64,000 nucleotides of DNA from Acidobacteriota bacterium (lineage in GTDB: Bacteria; Acidobacteriota; Terriglobia; Bryobacterales; Bryobacteraceae): NCBI GenBank assembly GCA_025354885.1, contig JANXLY010000375.1, positions 1 through 64,000 on the forward strand, given 5' to 3'. The notes under the pieces are model-generated. The model did no database searches, was not told where the DNA came from, and saw nothing but the letters and a program-made list of their open reading frames with translations. The translations under genes and the position numbers were made by a program. Of the stretch, positions 8,690-17,174 are shown in pieces (the stretch's first letter is position 1; each line of letters begins with the position of its first letter).

Positions 8690-9752
8690 CGCGTTACTTT
8701 TGTTGGCGGCGCTCGATTTGTTTGAAGCGGGTAAGGGCGGTTACATGACTTACCGCATTCCAGGGATGGTGACACTGGGAGATGGCACGGTGCTGGCCTA
8801 TGCCGAGGCCCGCAAGGATGGCGCAGGCGACTGGGCAGACATTGATCTGTTGTTGCGCCGCAGCGGGGACGGTGGCAGGACCTGGGCTGAGCCGTTACTG
8901 ATTGCCGACGCCGGCAAGCTGACTACAAATAACATTGTGGCGATACCGGGCAAGGGTCGGCATGAGGTGCATATTGTTTACTGCGTGAATTATGCGCGGG
9001 CCTTCTATCGACACAGCGCCGATTCGGGGCGCAGCTTCTCTGAGCCGGTTGAAATCACAGGCACTTTTGAGGGGTTTCGCGAGCGCTACAACTGGAATGT
9101 GGTTGCGACAGGGCCCGGACACGGGATTCGATTGCGTTCGGGCCGGCTTTTGATTCCCGTTTGGCTATCAACGGGCGGCAAGGCGCACAGGCCGAGTGTG
9201 GTGTCGACGATTTACAGCGACGATGGTGGGCGTAGTTGGCAGGCTGGAGAAATTGTGCAGGGGGAACTCGTGAATCCGAGTGAGACGGCGGCGGTGGAAT
9301 TGAAGGATGGCCGGGTGATGTTGAATATTCGCAGTGAGAGTGATGCATTGCGGCGTGCGGTCACGGTGAGTGCGGATGGAGTGAAGGGCTGGTCGAGACC
9401 TCGCTTCGAGGCCGGGTTGAAAGAGCCCGTGTGCATGGCGAGTCTGCTGCGGTATCCGTGGGGGAAGAAGCCTTTGCTTTTTGTCAATCCCGATCATGTG
9501 GATGCTGAAGCGCTCACTAAGCAGGGCCGCAATTCGATGCGTAGGAATCTCAGCTTGCAAGTGAGTCACGACGAGGGCGGGAGTTGGCGGATGGTGCAGG
9601 TGATGGATCCGGATGTCTCCGCATATTCCGATATGACTGTAAACAGACAGGGCGAGTTGCTGGTTCTTTATGAAAAGGGTGGCCGCAACGGGAACATGTA
9701 TTTTACGCAGTCTTTACGTCTGGTGCGGATCGCGCCGAAACTCCTGAACTAA
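8667..9752 (+). CDS. Exo-alpha-sialidase-like BNR-repeat glycosidase (secreted)
   Basis: A six-bladed propeller of about 360 residues after a signal peptide (MVWSSALLLLAALDLFEAG). It has the sialidase RIP motif (YRIPGMVTLGDGTVLAYAEAR), an acid-bearing DWADIDLLLRRS segment and four Asp boxes (SGDGGRTW, SADSGRSF, YSDDGGRSW, SHDEGGSW). A late YSDM and ...VLYEKG supply the candidate Tyr/Glu pair. This is the architecture of glycoside hydrolase family 33-type enzymes and of related proteins acting on other acidic sugars, so the exact sugar is uncertain. ATG 8667 and ATG 8676 are both usable; both overlap the ABC gene. Its presence fits a glycan-scavenging soil bacterium. Confidence 0.85.
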   Translation: MGVMVWSSALLLLAALDLFEAGKGGYMTYRIPGMVTLGDGTVLAYAEARKDGAGDWADIDLLLRRSGDGGRTWAEPLLIADAGKLTTNNIVAIPGKGRHEVHIVYCVNYARAFYRHSADSGRSFSEPVEITGTFEGFRERYNWNVVATGPGHGIRLRSGRLLIPVWLSTGGKAHRPSVVSTIYSDDGGRSWQAGEIVQGELVNPSETAAVELKDGRVMLNIRSESDALRRAVTVSADGVKGWSRPRFEAGLKEPVCMASLLRYPWGKKPLLFVNPDHVDAEALTKQGRNSMRRNLSLQVSHDEGGSWRMVQVMDPDVSAYSDMTVNRQGELLVLYEKGGRNGNMYFTQSLRLVRIAPKLLN

Positions 9753-9785
9753 GTGGGTGTTTGTTTCATCAGGAGCAACGACACA

Positions 9786-10103
9786 ATGAAAACCAATTTT
9801 CTCCGTTTGTTGATGGCTGCGGTTCTGTTTGCTGGCTTGGCACTGGCACAGGGGCATAGGCGTGGACGCATGGCGCAAGAGCTGGGGCTGAATGAAGATC
9901 AGAAGGCGCAAGTGCAGTCGATCATGAAAGAGCAGCGGGCTGCAGCGCAGGAGGCTCGCAAGAATAACGCCTCAAAGGAGGATATGCGCGCCCTTCGCCA
10001 GAAGACTCACGACCGCATGGCCGGGGTGCTGAACTCTGAGCAGATGCAGAAATTCGAGGCGAAGGCGAAGAAGGCGCACAAGCGCCGCAGAGCCCAGGGT
10101 TAA
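9786..10103 (+). CDS. Spy/CpxP-like periplasmic protein
   Basis: A 105-residue protein with a signal peptide (MKTNFLRLLMAAVLFAGLALA) and a highly charged, all-helical mature part. LGLNEDQKAQVQSIMKEQ and MAGVLNSEQMQKFE are two LTxxQ-like repeats of the Spy/CpxP family, which act as periplasmic chaperones or envelope-stress sensors. A good ribosome site (AGGAG, 9771-9775) lies 10 nt before ATG 9786 and decides this start. The C-terminus is very basic (KKAHKRRRAQG), unlike Spy. The stop overlaps the end of the convergent methyltransferase by four bases. Confidence 0.8.
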   Translation: MKTNFLRLLMAAVLFAGLALAQGHRRGRMAQELGLNEDQKAQVQSIMKEQRAAAQEARKNNASKEDMRALRQKTHDRMAGVLNSEQMQKFEAKAKKAHKRRRAQG

Positions 10104-11119
10104 TCCTGTTTGTAAGCGAGGATGGCATCGAGAGGCGAGTTGGGCAACACTACGCAAGTGACGTCGCGAAAACCCGCCTTCTCGAGAATCTCCTTGTATT
10201 CGCTGAACTTGCGCTCTTTGCCTTCTGTTACGACGAGCATGTTCAAGGATTGCAGCAACGCCCAGAGTGGTTTGGTGCCGGATTCGTCGAGTAACTTTTC
10301 AGCAACCAGAACAGCTCCACCGGCGGGAAGTGCGGCATGGATCTTGGCGAGCAGCAGGTCGATTTTCTCGCGAGTCCAGTCGTGCAGAATGCGACCAAGC
10401 GTGTAAAGATCAGCGGGCGGGAAAGGGTCGGCAAAGAAGTCACCACCGACGGTTTGGATGCGGTCACTGAGGCCGGCCTGATCGATGATTTCTTGAGTGA
10501 GGGTAAGCACCTTTGGCAGGTCGAAGACGCTGGCGGTGAGGCCCTGATAAGCCTGGCAGGCGGCAATGGGAAGATGTCCGGACGCGCCACCGAGGTCTGA
10601 GAGATGACGAAAGGCTGAGAGGTCGAACGTTTTGACGATCTGGGGTGAACTGATCAGGCCGAAGGCGTGCATGCCCATCACAAAGCGGCGCTTGTCTTCT
10701 TCGGTTTTGTAATAGTGCGAGAAGAGTTCGCCTTGTCCCCCGAAGACCTGTTCCCAGCGGTGGGTGCCTTCGCGAACAGCATCGGGCAACTTGGCCCAGA
10801 GATGCCAGAGGGCTTTTTGGGAATACTCGATGTAACCGATCAGGGAGTTAGGCGAACTGCGAACAAGATAGGCTTCGGCCAGGGGCGTATTCGCATAAGC
10901 AGCGTCAACGCGGGTAATGAGTTCGAGACTTACACAGGTGTTGAGCAGGCGCTCGAGTGCATCAGGGTTGGCCTGAATCAGGGTAGCAAGTTGTGCGACC
11001 CCGAGCGGTGCATGGGTGAGGTGGTCGAACACGTGAAGTTCGACCGCAGTGAACATGGCCTGAGAGCGGCGAAAGGCTTCGATTAGAAAGAGGATTGGTT
11101 CGGGGTTGGGGAGAGACAT
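10100..11119 (-). CDS. Class I SAM-dependent O-methyltransferase (acetylserotonin/hydroxyneurosporene type)
   Basis: A 339-residue enzyme with an N-terminal winged-helix dimerisation domain (ELHVFDHLT...LATLIQANPDALERLLNTC) and a Rossmann methyltransferase domain. SAM motif I reads LSDLGGASGHLPIA, and LGRILHDWTREKIDLLL is the post-motif with the catalytic-site histidine typical of small-molecule O-methyltransferases. These methylate hydroxyls in polyketide, carotenoid or aromatic compounds; the substrate here is unknown. Start ATG 11119 follows the stop of cdsA by four bases, so it is the last gene of the minus-strand envelope operon. Its role in that operon is not obvious, though methylation of a quinone or glycolipid is imaginable. 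Confidence 0.85.
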   Translation of the reverse strand: MSLPNPEPILFLIEAFRRSQAMFTAVELHVFDHLTHAPLGVAQLATLIQANPDALERLLNTCVSLELITRVDAAYANTPLAEAYLVRSSPNSLIGYIEYSQKALWHLWAKLPDAVREGTHRWEQVFGGQGELFSHYYKTEEDKRRFVMGMHAFGLISSPQIVKTFDLSAFRHLSDLGGASGHLPIAACQAYQGLTASVFDLPKVLTLTQEIIDQAGLSDRIQTVGGDFFADPFPPADLYTLGRILHDWTREKIDLLLAKIHAALPAGGAVLVAEKLLDESGTKPLWALLQSLNMLVVTEGKERKFSEYKEILEKAGFRDVTCVVLPNSPLDAILAYKQD

Positions 11120-11123
11120 GGAG

Positions 11124-11900
11124 TTATTGCCAGCGTGCGTAGGATAGCAATGCCCAATACACAGCAGGCATAGAGAAGAGACTGGAATCAAGTCGATCAA
11201 GCCAGCCACCATGGCCTGCGAGCATGGTGCCAGAGTCTTTCATGCCGGCACCACGTTTGAGGGCGCTTTCACAGAGGTCCCCGATTTGTCCCGCAACGTT
11301 TCCGATGATCGACAACAGAGCGGCCTCGGGAAGACCGATAGCCGGCAGCACCCGAGGCAGGTAGATGCAGCCGAAGATCACACTGGCGACGATGCCTCCT
11401 ACGGCACCTTCGATAGTTTTTCCAGGACTGATGCTGGGTGCCAGTTTGTGCTTGCCGAATGCACGACCTGTGTAGTACGCTGCCACGTCGCCAGCCCAAT
11501 TGAGAGCCACTGCGAAGAAGAGCCAGTGATGGCTTTTTTCTTGTAGAGAAATCCCGCAACGCCAGGCACCGAAAACATAGAGGATGCCGAGGGTGAAGGC
11601 ACCGGCGCTGGCAAAACCGGTTTTGAAATCCTCTGCACGCAGACTCAAGCCGAGCGCGAGCAACGGTAGGAGCGCGAGGGAAGTCCAGCCCATCTCAGGC
11701 AAGGTCAGCAAGGCGAGACCCGCAACATAGCCACTGATGCTGAAGCTGAGCATCCCCTGGTTCTCAACCATACGGGCATACTCGCGAAAACAGAAAACGG
11801 CAAGTAGGCACACCACGGCAACAAATAGCCAGTGGGGTGCAAAGAAGATGCTGTAAGTTCCGAGAGGCACGAGCCAGGCTGCAGTGAGGACGCGCTTCAT
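11124..11900 (-). CDS. cdsA: Phosphatidate cytidylyltransferase
   Basis: A 258-residue integral membrane enzyme with about seven helices that makes CDP-diacylglycerol from phosphatidic acid and CTP, the branch point of phospholipid synthesis. The family signature is seen as SISPGKTIEGAVGG, followed near the C-terminus by RGAGMKDSGTMLAGHGGWLDRLDS with the catalytic aspartates. The ATG overlaps the TGA of uppS by four bases, and the uppS-cdsA pair is a very common bacterial gene order. Length and motifs are normal. Confidence 0.95.
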   Translation of the reverse strand: MKRVLTAAWLVPLGTYSIFFAPHWLFVAVVCLLAVFCFREYARMVENQGMLSFSISGYVAGLALLTLPEMGWTSLALLPLLALGLSLRAEDFKTGFASAGAFTLGILYVFGAWRCGISLQEKSHHWLFFAVALNWAGDVAAYYTGRAFGKHKLAPSISPGKTIEGAVGGIVASVIFGCIYLPRVLPAIGLPEAALLSIIGNVAGQIGDLCESALKRGAGMKDSGTMLAGHGGWLDRLDSSLFSMPAVYWALLSYARWQ

Positions 11901-12712
11901 CTGGATGCTACGCCTACGGGCAAGGCCTGCTGCTCATCTACTTTCCCGCCAGAATCCGAAACGCCACCGAAGCGGCGTTCGCGGCTTTGGTATTCGTGCA
12001 GCGCTTCCAGTAGGTGGCGGCAGCGGAAGTCGGGCCATAAGGTGCTGCTGACTACAAGTTCGCTGTAGGCAATTTGCCAAAGCATGAAATTGCTCACGCG
12101 CATTTCTCCCGAAGTACGGATGAGCAGGTCTGGTTCCGGAAGGCCGTGCGTGTAGAGATGGCGCTCGATCGTATTTTCATCTACGTCGTCGGCTCTGGTG
12201 CCACTGACGATAATGCGGCGGACTGCGTCAACCAGTTCTGTGCGACCGCTGTAATTCAAAGCGAGAGTAAGCCGCAAGCCGGTGTTGTTCGCAGTCAGCC
12301 GAATGACATGATTCAGTTCCTCCTGCACCAGGGCCGGCAACGCTTCGATGCGGCCGATGGCAAAAAGGCGGACATTGTTCGCACGTAGCGTCTCCAGTTC
12401 AGAACGCAGATAAAGGCGCAGCAAACGAAACAGAGCTTGTACTTCCATGCCCGGACGTTTCCAGTTTTCGGTGGAGAATGCGTAGAGCGTGAGAGCCTCG
12501 ACACCTAGACGGGCAGAGCTTTCAACGATTTCGCGAACGCTGTCGACCCCTGCCTTATGTCCGGCAATCCGGGGCAGATGCCGCAGCTTTGCCCAGCGGC
12601 CATTGCCGTCCATGATGACAGCGATGTGGTGGGGCAATCGTTCCGGTTGGAGGGCTGTAGCCAGAAGCCATTCTTCAGACCCGGGCTTCAGGGTCTGTAG
12701 TAAATCATTCAT
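11897..12712 (-). CDS. uppS: Isoprenyl transferase (undecaprenyl diphosphate synthase)
   Basis: A 271-residue cis-prenyltransferase that condenses isopentenyl diphosphate onto farnesyl diphosphate to make the lipid carrier for peptidoglycan and other glycans. Conserved blocks are present: AVIMDGNGRWA (catalytic Asp), AGHKAGVDSVREIV, LTLYAFSTENWKRP and PDLLIRTSGEMRVSNF with LWQIAYSELVV. The N-terminus carries about 25 extra residues relative to the E. coli enzyme. It lies seven bases after the prepilin peptidase and overlaps cdsA, inside an envelope-biogenesis operon. Confidence 0.95.
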   Translation of the reverse strand: MNDLLQTLKPGSEEWLLATALQPERLPHHIAVIMDGNGRWAKLRHLPRIAGHKAGVDSVREIVESSARLGVEALTLYAFSTENWKRPGMEVQALFRLLRLYLRSELETLRANNVRLFAIGRIEALPALVQEELNHVIRLTANNTGLRLTLALNYSGRTELVDAVRRIIVSGTRADDVDENTIERHLYTHGLPEPDLLIRTSGEMRVSNFMLWQIAYSELVVSSTLWPDFRCRHLLEALHEYQSRERRFGGVSDSGGKVDEQQALPVGVASR

Positions 12713-12718
12713 CGCAAC

Positions 12719-13546
12719 TCACCATGGTACAACGAGTGGATTGCTCGACTCGATAAATACGAAGGGCGGAATCAGTGCAGCGATTCCGAGAAAAGAGCCG
12801 AAGGGAAGCTCGTAAGTCTTGGAATCTTTCTTTGTAAGTGCAATAAAGAGCAAGCCAAAAACGGAGCCAGCCATGCTGCCGAGAATCAGAGTGAGCAGTG
12901 CACCCTGCAGACCGTAAAACGAGCCGACCAGTGCGATCATTTTTACGTCGCCAAAGCCAAGCCCTTCGCGACCGCGCAGGCGGTAATAGATTTCGCCAAT
13001 CCCCCAGAGCGCAATGGCTGGGCCAAGCCCGCCGATCAGGCCTTCGCCAAGGCTCAGGTAGGATTCCTTCCATTGTGCCGGCAGGATGAAATGGCCGATG
13101 AAACGCGGCATCGGCAGGAACAGGCTCAACAAAAACCCGAAGGTCATGCCGCCCACAGTGAACTCGTCGGCGAGGATCCTTTCCTCGAGATCCATGAAAA
13201 TCAGGCCCACCATCAGAGCGCAAAATACGCAGAGCTTTGCCGCTTCGGGACTAACGCCGAGTTTCCACACCGAAGCAAAAAACAGAACCGCGCTAATCCC
13301 CTCGACAACCGGGTAACGCCACGAGATGGGGGCAGAGCAGGCACGGCATTTTGCGCCCAGAAGCAGGTAACTCAAAACCGGAACATTGTCATACCAGGCG
13401 ATCTGTTTTTCGCAGTTGGGGCAGAAGGATCTGGGCACCACCACGCTCAGGTCGCGCGGCAGCCGAAAGATGCACACGTTGAGAAAGCTGCCGATCAGTA
13501 AGCCGAGCAGTGCGGCGAGTAAGGCGACCATCATCCATTCAGACAT
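12719..13546 (-). CDS. Type IV prepilin peptidase / N-methyltransferase (A24)
   Basis: A 275-residue inner-membrane aspartic protease that cleaves and methylates type IV pilins and pseudopilins. The cytoplasmic zinc-binding loop is intact (CPNC at 42-45, CRAC at 67-70). The two catalytic aspartates are in FMDLEERILADEF and GFGDVKM. About eight membrane helices are visible. Start ATG 13546 overlaps the end of the glycosyltransferase gene by eight bases. No pilin gene is in the window, so its clients are elsewhere. PilD/PulO naming depends on the secretion system present, so I leave the symbol empty. Confidence 0.93.
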   Translation of the reverse strand: MSEWMMVALLAALLGLLIGSFLNVCIFRLPRDLSVVVPRSFCPNCEKQIAWYDNVPVLSYLLLGAKCRACSAPISWRYPVVEGISAVLFFASVWKLGVSPEAAKLCVFCALMVGLIFMDLEERILADEFTVGGMTFGFLLSLFLPMPRFIGHFILPAQWKESYLSLGEGLIGGLGPAIALWGIGEIYYRLRGREGLGFGDVKMIALVGSFYGLQGALLTLILGSMAGSVFGLLFIALTKKDSKTYELPFGSFLGIAALIPPFVFIESSNPLVVPW

Positions 13547-14435
13547 GCAAAAGCTCCCGGTAGGCGGCAAGTGTATTTAGCACCATGTGTTCGAGTGTGA
13601 AGTATTTGAGGTAGCGGCGACGGGCATTTTCGCTGAAGCGAAGCGACAGATTGCGATCTTCGTGCAAAGACTGTATGGCACGGGCGATAGCGTACTTGTC
13701 GTTAGGCACAAGCAGGCCCGAGAAACCCTCGTCAACGGCCTCTGGCAGTCCACCAACCCGGCTTGCGACGATCGGCAGGCCCGCTGCCATTGCAAGAAGT
13801 ACGGCCGAACCAAGCCCTTCGCTTTCGCTCAGATACAAGAATAGAAAACCAGCCTTGAGCGTATCGGCGAGGTTGTCCCCGAGGATCAGTTGGGCGCGCG
13901 CAATGTCGCAGGCCTGCTGCATCAGCGGGTTCAATTTACCAAGGTCTTCGCTCCGAAGCCCAGCCACGTGCTGCTGGTAGGAAGCGGGCTCAATGTCGGG
14001 CACGCCGTCCATGACGACCCGGATCTTTTGCGCATCCACGCCCACTCGCCTCAATTCTCTGGCTACGCATTCGGACACTGCAAGATAAGCGGCGGCCCGT
14101 CCGTATTTCCGTTCGGAAAACCAGGTCTGTTTGACTGGGAACGCAACCCTCCGCGAGACTACAAAGGGGCTTAGGCTTCCGATTGCAGCAAGCGTGTGTG
14201 AGTGCGCATCCTGAACATGAACGACATCCACATTGCGGCTGTTCGTCACCATAGTGGTGAGCCCAATCTGCTTCGTATCGATTCTCGATTCGTGTGCGAG
14301 ATCCCACAACAGCGAACCATGGCGGGCCAGCAGTGCGACGCGATGCCCCTTCTCGCGCAGGCCTTCTGCCAGATACAAAGTCTGCCATTGGCCACCACGC
14401 ATTTTCCAACCGGAATCAGCTAGAAGGATCTTCAT
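13539..14435 (-). CDS. Short GT-B glycosyltransferase (family 4/1-like)
   Basis: A 298-residue glycosyltransferase. The N-terminal Rossmann domain has the glycine-rich acceptor site (SGWKMRGGQWQTLYLAEGL) and DVVHVQDAHSH. The C-terminal donor domain contains FLYLSESEGLGSAVLLAMAAGLPIVAS. The usual E-x7-E motif keeps its first Glu, but the second position is Leu (VLLAMA in place of LEAMA). The protein is also 50-100 residues shorter than typical, with a compressed linker. It may use a different donor mode. It overlaps the GT2 gene by four bases; together they suggest a lipopolysaccharide-core or envelope glycan pathway. Confidence 0.82.
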   Translation of the reverse strand: MKILLADSGWKMRGGQWQTLYLAEGLREKGHRVALLARHGSLLWDLAHESRIDTKQIGLTTMVTNSRNVDVVHVQDAHSHTLAAIGSLSPFVVSRRVAFPVKQTWFSERKYGRAAAYLAVSECVARELRRVGVDAQKIRVVMDGVPDIEPASYQQHVAGLRSEDLGKLNPLMQQACDIARAQLILGDNLADTLKAGFLFLYLSESEGLGSAVLLAMAAGLPIVASRVGGLPEAVDEGFSGLLVPNDKYAIARAIQSLHEDRNLSLRFSENARRRYLKYFTLEHMVLNTLAAYRELLHV

Positions 14436-15184
14436 CTTTGCGGTGACATGTTCCTTGCTTTGGCATATTTGAGAAAAGTATAAATGGCAGCCATGTAGCC
14501 GATGGCCAAGCCCTCCGGGCCGTCGAGAAAACCACGCTGCAGGATGTAGCTCTTGAAAAAAGTCCAGGCTGGGTCGATCGCCATCTTATGCCAGGGAATG
14601 GGTTGATTCAGGTCCACCAGTTGTTCTGCGGCAAGAGTCGTATAGCGGTCCATTGTTTTCAGGTGCTCGCTTAGAGAGTCGCAAGTGTAATGGAGGAGAT
14701 TCGTTTCCAGGTGTCCCACCGCTCCACTTACAATGACGCTCTCGTGGACATAATCGCCGACCCACTTCGCCTTATTTTTGTAAAAGAGCCGCACCTTCCG
14801 ATCGGGATACCAGCCGGAATGCAGGATCCAGCGGCCAAGGTATTGAGCGAGTCTCGGCATGGTGTAGCCGTCGAAATGGGGGCCGTTCTTTTTCAACTGC
14901 CAGATCTCGCCTTCGAGCGCTTCACTGAGGGCCTCGTCGGCGTCGATACTCAAGATCCAGTCGTGCGTACAAGACTCGGCGGCAAAATTTTTCTGTGCCG
15001 CATAGCCCCGCCAGAAGGTCTCCACAACACGAGCACCGTGATTCCTGGCCAGCTCGACGGTGCGGTCACTAGAGCCGCTGTCAATTACAACGATTTCGTC
15101 GCAGCAACGCAGACTCTCAATCGCGCGGGCGATCTTGAGCTCTTCGTTGTGGGTGATGATGGCGGCCGAAATCTTCATCGACAT
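14432..15184 (-). CDS. Family 2 glycosyltransferase (WaaE/KdtX-like)
   Basis: A 250-residue GT-A enzyme. ISAAIITHNEE begins the nucleotide-binding fold, VVIDSGSSDRTVE and LSIDADEAL supply the metal-binding acids, and RKVRLFYKNKAKWVGDYVHE is the acceptor block typical of the WaaE/KdtX group that adds glucose to the lipopolysaccharide inner core. The C-terminal AWTFFKSYILQRGFLDG segment is an amphipathic membrane-association helix of the same group. Start ATG 15184 shares its A with the stop of the upstream M50 gene (TAATG); ATG 15178 is an alternative. The core-sugar role is inferred from similarity. Confidence 0.88.
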   Translation of the reverse strand: MSMKISAAIITHNEELKIARAIESLRCCDEIVVIDSGSSDRTVELARNHGARVVETFWRGYAAQKNFAAESCTHDWILSIDADEALSEALEGEIWQLKKNGPHFDGYTMPRLAQYLGRWILHSGWYPDRKVRLFYKNKAKWVGDYVHESVIVSGAVGHLETNLLHYTCDSLSEHLKTMDRYTTLAAEQLVDLNQPIPWHKMAIDPAWTFFKSYILQRGFLDGPEGLAIGYMAAIYTFLKYAKARNMSPQR

Positions 15185-16077
15185 TAATAGCGTAGCGGAG
15201 TAACCATGAAGCAAAGGACAAAGATCAAGACTGCGAGGGCAGCGAATGCGCGGCGCTTGCTGTTAAGTGGAGATTCGTCGTAAATTTGCGGATGCCGACG
15301 ACCGAGAAAATAAAGGGCAACCGCCCAGCCCCACCACGGCGGATAAAAGTAACCGAGCGGCACCAAAATGGCAATGGCCAGCAGCGAGATCTGCTTTGCA
15401 CGCACTCCTGTAAGGGAATAAACGATGTGGCCACCGTCGAGTTGCCCGATGGGCAATAGATTGAGTGCGGTGGCGAAGACCCCAACCCAGGCCGCGCGAG
15501 CCATCGGGTGCAGATAAATTGCATCGGGATGTATACCGGGGAAGAAGATGGATTCAAAAAAGCGGATCAGGATGGGCGTACCAAACACAAGGTCGCCACT
15601 GCTTGCGATATCGGGCGCTACGTGGCTCATCCAGACACCGAAGAAGAGGAATGGCAACAGAACCACGATGCCGGCTATCGGTCCTGCGATGCCGACATCA
15701 AACAGCACCGTGCGCGAATAAATGATGGAGCGGATTCGGATAAATGCTCCAAGGGTGCCAATGAAAGTGGGCACGGGCAAGAAGTAAGGCAGGCTGGCGT
15801 CAAGCTGGTAATACAGGCAGGCGAAGTAATGGCCCAGCTCGTGTGCGAGCAGAATCAGGATCAGGGGCAACGAAAAAGACAGGCCTGCCAGCAGTGCAGC
15901 GGGATTGAAAAAAGCTTCGAGTAACGCAAGGGCATCCGGGTCGAAACGAAAGGCCGGTAAATTGTTTTCAAAGTTATAGACCATGCGCGATCCGGCGGCG
16001 GATGTGGTCCAGACACTAAGAAGCAAAAGCGAAAGTGCAAGGAGGTATTTCGGCCGCCGCTGCTCTTCGATAATCAC
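15184..16077 (-). CDS. M50 family site-2-type membrane metalloprotease
   Basis: A 297-residue multi-pass protein with the zinc motif HELGHYF (79-85) inside a membrane helix and the second ligand site NLLPIGQLDGGH. These define the M50 site-2 protease clan, which cuts proteins within the membrane, often releasing anti-sigma factors. No PDZ domain is visible, placing it with the small PDZ-less group near the plant EGY/Sre2p-like proteins. The start is GTG 16077. It follows HU by nine bases and overlaps the GT2 gene. Its substrate is unknown. Confidence 0.88.
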   Translation of the reverse strand: MIIEEQRRPKYLLALSLLLLSVWTTSAAGSRMVYNFENNLPAFRFDPDALALLEAFFNPAALLAGLSFSLPLILILLAHELGHYFACLYYQLDASLPYFLPVPTFIGTLGAFIRIRSIIYSRTVLFDVGIAGPIAGIVVLLPFLFFGVWMSHVAPDIASSGDLVFGTPILIRFFESIFFPGIHPDAIYLHPMARAAWVGVFATALNLLPIGQLDGGHIVYSLTGVRAKQISLLAIAILVPLGYFYPPWWGWAVALYFLGRRHPQIYDESPLNSKRRAFAALAVLIFVLCFMVTPLRY

Positions 16078-16086
16078 GCGTTTTGG

Positions 16087-16353
16087 CTAGAGAGTCTGGA
16101 GTTCTTTGCCGGGCTTGAAGCGAACGGCTTTACCAGGCGGGATGGCCACTTCGTCACCAGTTCTCGGGTTGCGGCCGATGCCTGTCTTACGCGGGCGAAC
16201 ATTGAAAATCCCGAAACCGCGCAGCTCGATGCGTTCCCCTTGCCCCAAGGCTCGCTTCATACTTTCAAACACCGTCTCCACAGCCATTTCCGCTTTGGTC
16301 TTGGTGATTCCAGTACGCGATACCACTTCGTTGATGATGTCGAGCTTGATCAT
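16087..16353 (-). CDS. HU/IHF-family DNA-binding protein
   Basis: An 88-residue nucleoid protein of standard length. The helical dimerisation half (IINEVVSRTGITKTKAEMAVE) is followed by the beta-arm with RNPRTGDEVAIPPG, the DNA-intercalating proline region. IELRGFGIFNVRPRK is the family signature; it is slightly closer to IHF-alpha/HimA than to HU, but HU is the safe call. A ribosome site (GAAGGA, 16368-16363) lies nine bases before the ATG, and a clear sigma70-type promoter lies upstream. It heads the minus-strand envelope operon. Confidence 0.93.
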   Translation of the reverse strand: MIKLDIINEVVSRTGITKTKAEMAVETVFESMKRALGQGERIELRGFGIFNVRPRKTGIGRNPRTGDEVAIPPGKAVRFKPGKELQTL

Positions 16354-16411
16354 GATCTTGATTCCTTCGGAGACGAGAAGCAGTCGCTAAATTATTAAAA
16401 ACAAGACCTTT

Positions 16412-16441
16412 ACTATAGACTTTCCCAGTGGTCCAAGTCAA
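16412..16441 (-). promoter_or_regulatory. Strong sigma70-type promoter for the HU-led operon
   Basis: On the minus strand TTGACT (16441-16436), an 18-nt spacer, then TATAGT (16417-16412). Predicted transcription start is about 16405, giving a leader of about 50 nt before the HU ATG at 16353. Confidence 0.7.
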
Positions 16442-16542
16442 ATGGCGAGTTTTGTGAACGGCCGGCGGATCCCGGCTTAACTCTCTTTAGGCAACTGGAC
16501 TGCCGTTCTACAGCGAAGTAGCAAAACACCCGATATACGGGC

Positions 16543-17124
16543 ATGAATCGCCGCCATTTGTTGATCCTGGCATGGACTTTGGCACTGAGCGGAGCAGAGC
16601 CTGTCACGGGCCGCTGGCGTTCCGTAACAACAACGAAAGGCGGCATAGGTGCGGTCTACGAATTTCACGCAACCGGAAGCGTCACATACAGTTCCGCCGC
16701 CATCGTTGAGATGGACTATCAGCAGGATGCCAATGCATTGACGCTCGGCGGCCGAGCCATCGGCATGGGCTGGCACAAAGATGGGCGCTTGCAGTTGAAC
16801 TACGGCAACAACGAACTGGAAGACTTCAGCCGACAGGGGAAGATCCTCGATGCGGCGAATCCTCTTCTGGGTGAATGGACAGGCAGCCGAATGATGGAAG
16901 GCCGCCGCATCCCAGTCAGCTTGCAATTCCACGCTGGAAACAAGGCGCTCCTGGTCCTGTTTTTGAAAGACACAATCGGCCGCTACAAAGCTGCGGAGAA
17001 GAACGGGGAATTTCGCCTGGTGCTCCCGCCACTGCCAGCCCGCAAGATCACCCATGACTCTGCCGCTGGCCAACTCACGATCACAGTCGACGGTGGAGAC
17101 CCACATCAGTTTGCGCGTTTTTAG
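16543..17124 (+). CDS. Secreted protein of unknown function
   Basis: A 193-residue protein with a short N-terminal signal (MNRRHLLILAWTLALSGAEP). The mature part alternates short beta strands and polar turns (GRWRSVTTTKGG, TGSVTYSSAAIVEMDYQ, LLGEWTGSRMMEGRR) in two roughly similar halves, each starting with a G-x-W motif. This is like the lipocalin-type or DUF-type domains that measure deviation from a template, but I do not recognise a named family. No cysteines are present. It stands alone upstream of the candidate sRNA. A real gene judging by the signal peptide and codon use; function unknown. Confidence 0.7.
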   Translation: MNRRHLLILAWTLALSGAEPVTGRWRSVTTTKGGIGAVYEFHATGSVTYSSAAIVEMDYQQDANALTLGGRAIGMGWHKDGRLQLNYGNNELEDFSRQGKILDAANPLLGEWTGSRMMEGRRIPVSLQFHAGNKALLVLFLKDTIGRYKAAEKNGEFRLVLPPLPARKITHDSAAGQLTITVDGGDPHQFARF

Positions 17125-17139
17125 CTCTTTTCTTTCTGC

Positions 17140-17168
17140 TTGACGCCAACCTCAGAACCGCATACGAT
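17140..17168 (+). promoter_or_regulatory. Sigma70-type promoter of the candidate small RNA
   Basis: TTGACG (17140-17145), an exact 17-nt spacer, and TACGAT (17163-17168) place the start near 17175, inside a gene-free gap. Confidence 0.6.
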
Positions 17169-17174
17169 CTAGGC

